Of a stretch of DNA of 64,000 nt, positions 27,301 through 35,622 are shown piece after piece. The notes beneath the pieces are model-generated. The model worked only from the letters and a program-made list of their open reading frames with translations, was not told the DNA's origin and ran no database searches. The DNA comes from Chloroflexi bacterium TSY. Its GTDB lineage: Bacteria > Chloroflexota > Anaerolineae > Caldilineales > Caldilineaceae. Location of the stretch: the NCBI GenBank assembly GCA_019217005.1, contig JAHBNG010000003.1:186001-250000 (forward strand). Reading direction: 5' to 3'. The position numbers were made by a program, and so were the translations under genes. The first letter of the stretch is position 1. Each line of letters opens with the position of its first letter.

Positions 27301-30183
27301 ATCGGCTCCACCGGGTCCTTCCAACTTGAGTTTATATTCTTTGCCCGCATAGAGATGGAGATGACGCGCCCAAACTTTCTTGTCAGTCAGACCAGCACCA
27401 AAGCGATCGGTCTCCATGGCGCAAAATTCTTGTGAGACCGCTTCGAGGGCGGCGTCAATGGCCACACGGCCATACCCCTCTTTGACATCTTTGCCACCGC
27501 GGTCCCAGCCTCCATTGGGCTTGCCCGCACGTGGGTTATTTGTTGCACCAGCATTTTTGAACCAGGGATCATTGAGCGGATTGTTGTCGTTTCGGCTGAA
27601 GCTTGTGCCGTTTGCTGTATTGGTGGCACCATCGGCACCTTGACTAATCACCACATCTCTGCCCGCGTCATAGATCTGATTGAGCGGCGCAACATCGCGG
27701 ATCACTTCATCTGAACCAAATTGGCGAACACCATCCCCATTCTCATCAAACCAAAGCCACTGTGCTGGAACGGTTTCGCCTCCAGCAACCTCGTATGTCG
27801 CCATGAGAACAATCGACTTGACGAGCCGCGCAAATTGCTCCTGATAGACCCATTCCCCCGGATCCTCGTCGATGATGTCATCGTTGTCATTGTCGATGCC
27901 GTCCCAGCGATCTTCATCCGCACCGCCTTCATCATCGGTATCAATGTCACTGTAGTCGGTCATGGCGTCGACGATCAGGGCGACTTCACCTGCGACGATC
28001 GGGGCAGCTTGCGAGGTTCCCACCATTGCGCGGTAGCTGTGACGACCAGGTGTGACGCCATTGCCGTTATAGACGCCATCCCGATTGACGTCAAGCCATA
28101 ACTCACCCGTTAGCTGATTGACTGGAGGACTGGCGTGAGTATCGACACAAGCATCACCGCCTGCCTGAAATCCAGGGGTGCCATTCCAATTATTCCACGG
28201 TTCACCGGCATCATATCGCCAATCACCATCTTGATCGAGAAAGATATCTAGATGTGAATCCAACTGACCGTTTCTGTTTAGATCGCGACAGCCGTCGCCT
28301 GGATCGTGGACTCCATCAGCGTCCAGATCGAGAAAGGGTTCCAGATGGTTGCTGTCTACTGAGAGCATCTGGGCTGTCCAATTGAAGTTATTGTCAATCA
28401 CCCAAGTACCGCCGGGTGCAACGACATCTGGTTTGGTGACGCGATAGAGGGGATCGCCATTGCTGCTAAAGTGGGAGATCTGATCCGCATCATTCACCGC
28501 CCCAACTGTCAGAACCTTTGGCATGTTGCCAGGGGTCGAGACGACACCACCGCCATCAAAATCAGCAAACTCGTTTCCGGCGGCATTGATCAAAACAACC
28601 CCGGCTTGGACCAACGCCTGACTGGCACGTCCCCAGGCCCGCGAGGATGAAGTGGGGATGAATGAGCGATAACTCTGATTGACGGCAACCACATGGTATG
28701 TGGCCAGTTGACCACGCAGCCAGTTCAGCGCACGTGTTGTGTGCGTCGAGCTCGTGCTGACCTGTGCCAATCGGACACCCACGAGTCTTGCATTATAGGC
28801 TACACCCCTCATATCCTGACCAGCGGGTGCTGCACCACCACCACTACCAGCCGCAATGCCTGCCACATGGCTTCCATGTCCATGTGCATCAAGCGGTGCC
28901 GCAATGGCCCGTGGATCAAAATCTTGCCAACCGACAATTTTGGTTCCCGCGTTGAGTGCACCCCAGCCACCTACCAGCGTGGAGACGTCTTGAAAAGGAC
29001 CAAGAGCCGTGTGTGAGGCATCCAATCCTGTATCGACAATGGCGATTGAGGTGAGGGGATCACCCATAAAGGCCAGCATCGTATTGGTCATCGGCAGCGT
29101 CATCCCGCTTGTGTCTCCCTGCCACACGCGATTGGCGCGCGTGTTTCTGGTGGCAATGTCGAGAGCAGGCCCAATGGAGAGATTTGGTTCGATGAAATCC
29201 AGGTCAACCACTGCTGCGTGATAATCCAAGATGCGGTCCGCCGGCATGGTACCCATGAATCCGTCGATCAGAGGGAGTTCTGTTTCGATTGTTCCACCAT
29301 GTTGGAGAAAAAGATCCTTGTCTGTCTGCATGACAGGGCGTGTGAGCATCACCAAGATCTCGATTTCTTCATCGTTGGAGACTGCAATGCTTTCGGCTAG
29401 CCGATCGTGCATTTGATCGAAATTTGTATCGGCAATGAATGGCTCTGGAAGCACCTGATCGGACGCACGTGCGACCGTCCGATCATCTTCCTGGTAAACA
29501 CAGTTCATTTTAGCAACTTGCTCGGGTGCCAGTTGTTGATCAGTGGCAATCACAAAAGTACACACGACTGCATCTGGACCACCGCTTTGCGTTGCACTGA
29601 AGATTCCCTGCGCGTCGATATCAATGCTGACTGGTTGTACGGTGCCAGCATTAGCCTCAACTGAATAAGTGAGTGCGAGGTTGCGCAAAGAGCGTCCCAC
29701 GTTATTGTAAACTTGATAGGTGACTTGGACTTTTTGGTCTGCTTGGGGTTCGATTGCGCGTTCAATACGCGGGTAAGCATAAAGCTGTGTGCTATTGGCC
29801 AGTCGTGGCGGCGGTTCAGTCGTTGGTGTTGGCGTGGGTGAGGTTGTTCTCGTGGCCGTTGATGTGAGTATTGGTGTGAGAGTCGATGTTGCTGTGGTTT
29901 CTGGATCCACCGTTGCCGTGGAAGTCAGTGTAGGAGGAGGCGTTTCGTTGGGATTTTCGTTGTTTGAGGCAATGAGAGGGAGAAAGATGTCTTGATCCTC
30001 TTGGCGAATGAATGGAGCGATGCCTTCCTCTTTTGGTCGCTGATGATCCATCTGCGTTCGTGCCAATCGACTTGCTTCTGGCTCCAGTCTTGCATCGACT
30101 GCGGCGACTGCCGTCAGGCTTGTCAACAAGACCATCAGAAGGATTCTCCAGCCACTCTTCGCGACGTTGCGCTGTCTATTCAT
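24331..30183 (-). CDS. Large secreted subtilisin-like (S8) protein with degenerate clostripain domain
   Basis: From ATG 30183 (GAGGG upstream) the protein has 1950 residues. Order: signal peptide (1-30), FLPLI and a Thr/Pro linker (about 65-125), a propeptide-like region, then an S8 domain with Asp384 (VDTG), His436 (HGHGSHVAG), oxyanion Asn537 and Ser724 (GTSQAAP). An Asp-rich calcium-type insert (LDADGVHDPGDG, DQDGDWRYDAGEP) sits between oxyanion Asn and Ser. A PPC-like domain follows, then a clostripain (C11) domain from WTLMVYMPAE near 1034. There LILWGDGRG and GFDMGHM replace the usual His and Cys, so this second peptidase looks inactive. The tail has a PKD-like and two DUF11-like domains. 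It is probably a cell-surface or secreted protease. Its 5' leader lies in the right arm of the 112-bp repeat. Confidence 0.9.
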   Translation of the reverse strand: MNRQRNVAKSGWRILLMVLLTSLTAVAAVDARLEPEASRLARTQMDHQRPKEEGIAPFIRQEDQDIFLPLIASNNENPNETPPPTLTSTATVDPETTATSTLTPILTSTATRTTSPTPTPTTEPPPRLANSTQLYAYPRIERAIEPQADQKVQVTYQVYNNVGRSLRNLALTYSVEANAGTVQPVSIDIDAQGIFSATQSGGPDAVVCTFVIATDQQLAPEQVAKMNCVYQEDDRTVARASDQVLPEPFIADTNFDQMHDRLAESIAVSNDEEIEILVMLTRPVMQTDKDLFLQHGGTIETELPLIDGFMGTMPADRILDYHAAVVDLDFIEPNLSIGPALDIATRNTRANRVWQGDTSGMTLPMTNTMLAFMGDPLTSIAIVDTGLDASHTALGPFQDVSTLVGGWGALNAGTKIVGWQDFDPRAIAAPLDAHGHGSHVAGIAAGSGGGAAPAGQDMRGVAYNARLVGVRLAQVSTSSTHTTRALNWLRGQLATYHVVAVNQSYRSFIPTSSSRAWGRASQALVQAGVVLINAAGNEFADFDGGGVVSTPGNMPKVLTVGAVNDADQISHFSSNGDPLYRVTKPDVVAPGGTWVIDNNFNWTAQMLSVDSNHLEPFLDLDADGVHDPGDGCRDLNRNGQLDSHLDIFLDQDGDWRYDAGEPWNNWNGTPGFQAGGDACVDTHASPPVNQLTGELWLDVNRDGVYNGNGVTPGRHSYRAMVGTSQAAPIVAGEVALIVDAMTDYSDIDTDDEGGADEDRWDGIDNDNDDIIDEDPGEWVYQEQFARLVKSIVLMATYEVAGGETVPAQWLWFDENGDGVRQFGSDEVIRDVAPLNQIYDAGRDVVISQGADGATNTANGTSFSRNDNNPLNDPWFKNAGATNNPRAGKPNGGWDRGGKDVKEGYGRVAIDAALEAVSQEFCAMETDRFGAGLTDKKVWARHLHLYAGKEYKLKLEGPGGADYDLYLYQGTPDNNGDPVIAKKAGSNDEIKAIAANTANEEIEFKVRQDGLYFLIVRRVTGAGQFTIRLITPEEWTLMVYMPAELEGGRDLDALAAKAINDLEQTGSGEESMKEFQVLVLVDYDQRAWDGKDGSEAGEPDHRGDAVLYCIRKDHDDEKQQYSIAKQPSEVLTLVNPGTATQRAEVNMGDPDTLKKFMAWGVDYFPAKKYGLILWGDGRGYGWKVNPEKALGPGNDNKRTVADAADAKFDALEMYEIKSALADVKKEINEGSQYKPDDTKVAGNLHLLGFDMGHMALIEVGRQAKDSVDVMVASEERIMDDGWPYQEFLTGLNCERQADGWNCDKVAQMDAAGLSQHAVNVYGKYYTSDKSDPKHTLSAVQLSGGGERIRSTNAASAANGCNTFDALLGCVSAFGAELRTGVEDIQARNNPNDNVQIKIKHEGREATEEMEDHNYIDLRHFAEKIQALSVPIQYKGQTQPIVDGLAVGAGIVLSQTHGSSHPNSHGMTIYFPHDQLLPEDASCKDAPDAGDRTCGFDNPLPSQVIYAKDDAILIAKLRQPDDSHTHPRPEINAQFRFPQESQWDEFLHRYYKPVADACIIWAGGCFDFAVLEVGETVTLSGAGSSDSDGRAGDDIPQAWYWDLDTTVDIPAPKPTYPMTSTVLFDDPCTEDCDRDDNDSSSDDPNAQGQTVEWTCPEPGDYSFNLMVHDEHNDEGQVHNEEYHHVHWKLDTKGVGLTCVAPIKVTTQDVAIPSQPLRYSITVHGNPTLTGPATGTMSDPLPDNLDFMDNLNCSSGTCDFDPETRTVAWEGELTSDSEVTIEFDAVVPSESVPLDWPDIVNRIEIFDGVALYQAEDVTPVQCVPVKRAEPQTVTPGQPIRYTIAAPLHPELTVATDVIIQDQLPDIFQGVANIDCMPQEGSCGFDQESRMVFFNGTLAPGEQAILEFDAIVQENIPPSSCPPQIVNQAVVFDGKNNVPITTSTQLDCGTPTTE

Positions 30184-30198
30184 TTTTTCCCTCACATA

Positions 30199-30310
30199 AG
30201 TGAACCCGAGAAAGTATTTGGACACGGATTGATTGGATTTTCAAGATTTTATCCGTGTGTATCTGTGAAAAGCCGTGTCCAATTTCTAATCTCTTTCTAG
30301 ACTTTACTTA
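30199..30310 (-). repeat. 112-bp inverted repeat, right copy
   Basis: This is the reverse complement of 23065-23176 with about three mismatches. The copy contains a complete palindrome (TTGGACACGG near 30218, CCGTGTCCAA near 30283). It occupies the 5' untranslated region of the protease gene, ending 16 bp before its start. Confidence 0.92.
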
Positions 30311-30524
30311 TACCGCACTCGTACATAAAGTTAGAGATATTTGCCTGAATTGCCCGATTATAAACGGTCAAATTTATCTAAGTGTATGGCTGTGATCCGT
30401 ATAAAAGAACGCTCACTCATCGATCCGCTGTCGAATTCAACAAACTTTCCACATGCTGACGCAAGCCATCTTCAATCGATGTGCTCGGAATCGATAGACC
30501 GCTTTTTTTCAGCCTACTTATATA

Positions 30525-31524
30525 CCTGAATTCGGGGTTCGAATTAGACAAGGGCAGGGAGAGCAAGGTCATCAGCGCGTAAATTGAGAGAAGGCTTTTG
30601 TGGCTGCCAAGAGTAAGAAATGAGGCCACAAAGAACATTGACGAGAAAGTTGTGAGGGCTGCGATGGCGAGTGTGAGAGATTTGAGAGATATTCTTGAGC
30701 TGGTCATTGATGGTCTCGATGATAGAGCGTTTGCGAGAGAAAATGCGATCCAGTAAAGTGAGAAGAGCCGGTTTCATGTTTTCTTGATGGGTGTGACGAG
30801 TCGAAGATTGTGGTGTTCAAGTAAGTCTGTGGTGAGCCATTCGGCAATGTAGCCCTTATCGCCGAAGAGTTTGCCCCAGAGGTCTTGAGCCATGTGGGGA
30901 ACAGGTTTGCGGTCATCGACGTTGGCAGGCGTGATGTGAAAGGAGAGAATCTCCCCACAGTCGTTGACAATCAGATGCAGCTTGAAGCCATAGAACCAGC
31001 CCATGGATGTCTTGCCTCGTTTGGCGAGTTTTGCAAAGACTTTGTGACGAGGAATGCGCAGATTGTGACAGACTGGCAGAGGCGTTGCATCCACGAAATT
31101 GATCCCTGTTGACTGACCCAACCGACTCCGCATGTAACTACAGAGTGGCACCAGTGTCCCTGGTGTGTACTCGACGAATCGACTGTAACTCACCAGGTTG
31201 GGAAATTCGCTCTTCAACTCTTTTTGTACATGCTTTGTGTAATATTTCTTGAAGCATCTGTAGTCTGATTGATGGAAGTAGATTAGGATCGTCATGATTT
31301 CACTCAAATACATCTGCCGTTTGGGTCCACTCGGTTTCTCTCCATTCTGCAGCAGATACAACGCCCACGCTGGCTCAAATAGCAGGCAGAAATCATCGAC
31401 ATCTGTAAATAGTTCGAGTATACTCATTTCTAGCACCTTTCTTTGCTGGTTGATGGGTTTTGCTATCTTCATTTTACCAGCAAAGAAAGGTGCTTTTTCC
31501 TTTTTTCTAACCCCGAATTCAGGT
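30525..31524 (-). mobile_element. IS982-type insertion sequence, 1000 bp, with 6-bp target duplication
   Basis: The ends are ACCTGAATTCGGGGTT at 30525-30540 and its exact reverse complement at 31509-31524. TTATAT is duplicated at 30519-30524 and 31525-31530. The single transposase gene is on the minus strand. The intact duplication points to a recent insertion. Confidence 0.92.
30544..31472 (-). pseudogene. IS982-family transposase with a frame break
   Basis: The first part (31472 to 30774, 232 residues) has NFVDATPLPVCHN, GWFYGFKLHLIVND and FGDKGYIAEWL, typical of IS982 DDE transposases. The second part (30777 to 30544) continues with [20 protein letters not shown] and [20 protein letters not shown], which holds the last catalytic Glu. 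The two overlap at ACATGA. A -1 slip on AAGAAAAC would join them as IKKNMKPALL, the expected family sequence. This is either programmed frameshifting or a one-base change that inactivates the transposase; IS982 members normally use one frame. Confidence 0.85.
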
Positions 31525-32366
31525 TTATATCATAGAACCGATGACAAATAAAGCTGGCCTGACCTGGGTTTTCAGCCAAATAGGCCCCAACCGGCACCTC
31601 CTCAATTTGTAACTCTGTACCCAAGATAGTGGCAATAATCTGATAATAGGTGCGAGATTCGATGATGTCTGGCCCCACTGTGCCATAAATCTGTTGATGA
31701 CATGACTCATTGCCAGGCAAGCTCAGAATCAAATCGGCTAAATCTGGGGCAAAGACTGGCTGTTGTAGAAAATGGCCACCACCTACCAAAGGAATAGTTT
31801 CTCCCCTCCGCAATCGGTTGATCAACTCCGCATCGCGTCCGTGAGGAGGAAGACACCCCAGCAGTGAACCAGGTCCGTAAATGTGACCGGGACGGATGAT
31901 TGTCCATTGCATGCTCCCTGTATCGCCGTTGACAAAGGTCAATTCATACAAGCGTTTCTTGCCACCATAGCTGTCCGGGGCAACGTCAACAAAATAGCCT
32001 TCTGCATCTTCGGGTTGGGGAAACTGCCGTCGAGGTGGGTCATAAACAAAATCGGTGGAGACAAAAACAAAATAGTTTGCCAGAGTGGAAAAGAGTTCGA
32101 TGTCCTGTTCTGCATCGCTCGGGTCAAATCCAATACAATCGACCACTAAATCCCAACTTTGATTGACAGAATGGACGGCATTTGCAAAGGCCGCATGATC
32201 CTTGCGGTCTGCAACGAGCGACCGAGTATCGGCAACAGGCGGGCGCTGGCCCCGTGTAACGGTGTAGACCTTGTGTCCGGCAGAAACAGCGACGCGTGCC
32301 AACGTACCGCTGAGAAACCCACTCCCGCCGATAATGAGGATGCTGAGAGACATGTATGCTCCTTTC

Positions 32367-32500
32367 TATAGATGTTCAGATAATGCTTTTCCACACGAAA
32401 CAGTAGCTTGTCAGCATTTTAGCCGGTCAGCCAGAGAGCTGACGAACTGATCAGCTGAAATTCCATCAACGACAAGAAAATCTTTTTCGGAAAGGCTATA
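32367..32500 (+). mobile_element. 134-bp MITE-like element, family A, copy 3
   Basis: Left end TATAGATGTTCAGATAATG and right end ...GGAAAGGCTATA match the copy at 19059-19192 in the opposite orientation, with the same 134-bp length. No target duplication is visible here (CTTTC on one side, GTTGT on the other). It fills the gap between the 5'-nuclease stop (32511) and the epimerase start (32353), 14 bp upstream of the latter's ATG. Confidence 0.85.
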
Positions 32501-32510
32501 GTTGTGAATA

Positions 32511-33603
32511 TCATGCCGTAGATTGATCCAAGCGGCTGATCGGCCCACCAAGCCGATAGTGCTCTACCAAGGCTTGTAACTGCTCTTCATTGCATTTTGG
32601 CCGCGAAATTTCCAACGCGACATCTGTGCGGACTGGCACGATTTGTTGCATAAGGCCGATGTATTCTTGTGCGTCCAGCAAGCTTTTTGCGAGCCGTGGT
32701 GACTGTGAATCGGCGTCTGACAGGATTGCCTCCATGCTCTCATATTGCTGAATCAGCTTTGCGGCGGTCTTTTCACCAACCCCTTTGACGCCCGGAAGAC
32801 CATCAGATGGATCGCCACGCAAAATGGCAAAGTCGACATAACGCTGTGGCGATACGCCATATTTGTTGGTGACAGCTGCTTCGTCGAAGAACTCAAGCTT
32901 TGTCACGCCGCGCACCGTGTAGAGGATGCGAATGGTGGGCCCCGCCTCGGTTTCATCCCGCACAAGCTGAATCAGATCCCGATCCCCTGTTACAATATCA
33001 ATGCGATCTTGGTCACTGGCTTGGGCACATAGGACACCAATCGCATCATCCGCTTCCCATTCAGGTGCTTCGACAACCGTTGCTCCATATGCATCTAACA
33101 CACTGCGCAACAATGTAAATTGAGGGGGCAACGTTTCGGGGTCCTCTGGACGGTTTCCCTTGTAATCAGCATAAACGGCCACACGACCAGCCGGACGCCA
33201 GTCGGCATCAAAGACATGCAGCAACTCATCCGGTTGATAGTCGCGCAGGAGGCGTGCGCTCATATCGAGATAACCATGAACCGCGTTGATTGGACGACCG
33301 TCGCTGTCGACCATCGATTGAGGCAGCGCATAGAACGCTCGATACATGAGACTCAGTAGATCCAAATTTCAGGTTTTGAGAGAGAATTCTGGCGAAACAG
33401 TTGACATAAATACAAATTTGCCGGTCGATATCTAGTTTTTGCGTTAGATTTGGGCGATTTTCAGATATGAAATAGGTTGTTTTCTGTAACCGAAATCTGA
33501 ATAAATGACTCCAAAATCCCTGCAATCTCGACTGAAAATAGCCAAAAACGCCAAATTTGGATCTACTGAGACTATAAGTGTCGAGAAGGAGTTGGTGTGT
33601 CAT
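32511..33603 (-). pseudogene. 5'-3' exonuclease (PolA N-terminal/FEN family), split by a MITE
   Basis: The main frame (33365 to 32511) carries the 5'-nuclease fold: NAVHGYLDM, WEADDAIGVL, VTGDRDLIQLV, LRGDPSDGLPGVKGVGEKTA (helix-hairpin-helix). The Asp residues that bind the two metals appear present except any in the missing N-terminus. The normal start, ATG 33603 encoding MTHQLLLDTYS, is separated from the rest by a 215-bp element. Excising it with one AGACT copy yields LLLDTYSLMYRAFYALP, the expected family sequence. The current product could only start at a TTG within the element or at ATG 33347, and would lack the first metal-binding Asp. The enzyme acts in RNA primer removal and repair. 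Confidence 0.88.
33354..33568 (-). mobile_element. 215-bp MITE, family F, copy 1 (target duplication AGACT)
   Basis: CAGTAGATCCAAATTT at the left end and AAATTTGGATCTACTG at the right end are perfect terminal inverted repeats. AGACT is duplicated at 33349-33353 and 33569-33573. A copy of the same length in inverted orientation lies at 39231-39445 and looks nearly identical. There is no coding capacity and no matching full-length IS in this window. Confidence 0.93.
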
Positions 33604-33649
33604 GGTACTGGGTTATCCCGATTCTATACTGAGCTAATTATTTGCGGTT

Positions 33650-33978
33650 CTTCAGGCATAGAGAGGGCGTAACTTCCCGGAGGAGGTCAGGCATGAGGTC
33701 GTCAACGAGACTGTTCTTGACCTCTTCCTGTTAGGTAATATAGGAAAGGGAGATAAAATAAGGGAAGGCAAAAGCAAGGAAAGCCGAAACTTATTGGACT
33801 CTCGACCTGGCAAAAAGGACCAACCTCTTCCCGCGGTGCGACCGCCCTTCCCGGACAGTCCGCCAGGTCGACGCCGTGCAACGTCGAAAGCGTGCAGCAC
33901 CTCGAGTGCCATAACAGGAAAACGGAAAACAGCGTCCAAAGTTGAGGAGCTCAGGCGATACGGGAGAGGAGGTCCAAG
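33650..33978 (+). ncRNA. Non-coding left end of IS110 element; candidate bridge RNA
   Basis: About 330 bp upstream of the IS110-type transposase hold no credible gene on the plus strand and are rich in short inverted segments (for example CTCGACCTGG / CCAGGTCGAC near 33797 and 33868). In IS110-group elements the region between the left end and the recombinase gene encodes a structured bridge RNA that pairs with target and donor DNA. The position and size here fit. The exact RNA ends, loops and guides cannot be fixed by eye. Confidence 0.5.
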
Positions 33979-35201
33979 ATGAAAGTGAAAATGGGAATCG
34001 ACTGGAGTGAAAAGAAACATGATGTGATGATGTTGGATGAGACAGGACGAGCGCTGGGCTATGCGCAGATAGAGCATAGCCAGAAGGGATTTCGCCAAAT
34101 TGAAGAAATGAGAAAGAAGACAGGAGCGAGCCATGATGAAGTGACAGTGGGACTGGAAACAGCGCATAATTTGCTGATTGATTATCTCTGGTCGAGCGGG
34201 TACAAGAATGTCTATGTGGTGCCGCCGAATGTGGTGAACAAGAGTCGGGAGCGCTATAGTCAAAGTGGTGCGCATAATGATAAGAGTGATGCCTATGTGA
34301 TAGCAGATTTGTTGCGGACCGATGTCCATCGATTTTATCCTTGGTCACCTGGCAGTGAATTACTCCAGCAGATGCGAGTGGTCAGCAGTGCCACACAATA
34401 CTGGACCAAAGAGACTGTGGCCTTATCCAACCGTCTGCGCGCTTGCCTGTTGCGTTACCATCCGGCGCTGCTTGAGGTCTTCAGCAACTGGCCTTCTCGG
34501 ATTGCCTGCCACCTGGTTCTGACCTATCCAACGCCAGAGCATGTGCGCAACTCCACCTATGAAGGCTTCCAAGAGTTTCTCAAGCAGCACCGACATACGC
34601 AACCCCGTAAATGGGTCACTTGTTATGATAAGTTAACCGCCACTTATCCCACATCAGCTCCTGCATTTGTGCCAGCGTATCAACGAGAAGCTCTTCAGCT
34701 GGCTGAATGTCTTTTGCTTGCACTGCGCTATGAACAAGAGACCCTTGACCAGTTACAGTCACTTTTTCTGCAACATCCGGATCAGCATATCTTTGCTTCT
34801 TTACCTGGTGCTGGCCAGCTTTTAGCTCCCAGTCTTCTGGTCAAGTTTGGCGAAGACAGGAAACGCTTTCCCTCTCCCATGAGCCTTCAGTCTCTGGCGG
34901 GAACCTGTCCTGTCACCAAACAAAGTGGCAAAGTCAGAACCGTTCATTTCCGCAGAGCTTGCGATCACGACTTTCGTTATTTTACTCAGCAATTTGCTCG
35001 CTGCTCCCGCAAAGAGTCTTCTTGGGCCGCTGCTTTTTTACACCGCCGCTCGCCAACGCGGTCTCAAAAAAGAGTCATGCTGATCGCACTCTCGCTAATC
35101 GCTGGATTTGCATCATTTGGAAATTGTGGCAAGACAAGAAACCTTATGATGAATCTTTCCATTTGCAGCAACGAGCCCATCGTCGCCAACCTATCGCTTA
35201 A
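33979..35201 (+). pseudogene. IS110-family DEDD transposase, broken by two homopolymer frameshifts
   Basis: The N-terminal RuvC-like domain has MGIDWSEKKHDVMML, GLETAHNLL and NDKSDAYVIADLLR, supplying the DEDD acids. The C-terminal transposase_20 domain has SLPGAGQLLAPSLL and SLAGTCPVTKQSGK with its Ser. The frame is correct to about AAAF near 35030. There, T6 and then A6 about 35 bases later each appear to hold one base too many. Removing one T and one A gives FYTAARQRGLKKSHADRTLA then NRWICIIWKLWQDKKPYDE, ending at TAA 35201 as in the family. As written, the frame ends at 35211 with a wrong tail. It is either recent decay or sequencing error. Confidence 0.85.
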
Positions 35202-35218
35202 TTGCTTCTAATTTTTTA

Positions 35219-35440
35219 CTATGTATCGCCTTTGGGTTCCTTGCCTTTGTCCTCATCTATATGTTGACATAACACGCTGCTGGTTCTCTCTATCAGTTCT
35301 TCTTCAACGCGCCCTTTTGGAACTGCCATTACATACAAAGCGTGTCCGGAAAGTTCGGGGCACTTCTTTATCAACCCCCTGAATTCCTGAAGAGCCATTA
35401 TTATATGGCGCTGCTGATCTGAAGGTGGTATATATATCAA
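35219..35440 (-). CDS. Small protein of unknown function
   Basis: A frame of up to 73 residues, with an internal ATG at 35398 that begins MALQEFRGLIKKCPELSGHA. The composition is protein-like and charged (VPKGRVEEELIERTSS), without a signal, membrane segment or recognised motif. The bases encoding the MALQEFRGL start (35371-35398) are repeated exactly at 38011-38038 inside an IS. It may be a real small gene or a fragment trimmed by the adjacent IS110. Confidence 0.35.
   Translation of the reverse strand: MIYIPPSDQQRHIIMALQEFRGLIKKCPELSGHALYVMAVPKGRVEEELIERTSSVLCQHIDEDKGKEPKGDT
35371..35398 (+). repeat. 28-bp exact repeat, copy 1
   Basis: TCAACCCCCTGAATTCCTGA followed by AGAGCCAT is identical to 38011-38038 in the same orientation. 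Here it lies in the small unknown gene; the flanks are unrelated. Confidence 0.9.
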
Positions 35441-35520
35441 TCATACCATGTACTCCACCTATTCAAGCAAGAATAGTTTCTGCTTAGGTTATTTAGTCGC
35501 ACTACTCGGCTAAAAATGGG

Positions 35521-35598
35521 GAGTGTGTCCCAAAGTGTGTAAATGTGGCGGTTCTCTGACTGAGCAGTGTTCATTTACAAACTTTGTGGTACACACTC
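35521..35598 (+). mobile_element. 78-bp element, family B, copy 2
   Basis: The ends are GAGTGTGTCCCAAAGTGTG and ...CTTTGTGGTACACACTC. It is the reverse complement of the copy at 16107-16184 with the same length. The flanks carry TAAAAATGGG (35511-35520) and TAAAAATGAG (35599-35608), a 10-bp target duplication with one difference. It lies 24 bp beyond the stop of the zinc-ribbon membrane protein gene. Confidence 0.85.
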
Positions 35599-35622
35599 TA
35601 AAAATGAGGAATTGATCATGCT

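Larger units (their letters stand above)
30417..32353 (-). pseudogene. NAD-dependent epimerase/reductase, interrupted by an IS982-type element
   Basis: The 5' portion from ATG 32353 (GGAG upstream) encodes a Rossmann-fold epimerase: IIGGSGFLSGTLA at 7-19, VSTDFVYDP, and YGGKKRLYE holding the Tyr-x3-Lys pair. It reads normally to FICHRFYDI, then meets the IS end. Removing the IS and one copy of the duplicated TTATAT joins this to YDISRLKKSGLSIP and the rest, ending at TGA 30417. That gives a full-length protein of about 309 residues. The present gene ends with about 20 IS-derived residues in place of the last 36. Extended-SDR sugar or isoflavone-reductase-like roles are possible. Confidence 0.88.

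Noticed and set aside
33982..34348. Open frames on the strand opposite to the IS110 transposase
   Set aside because: They mirror the strongly supported transposase and have no family-like sequence or start signals.
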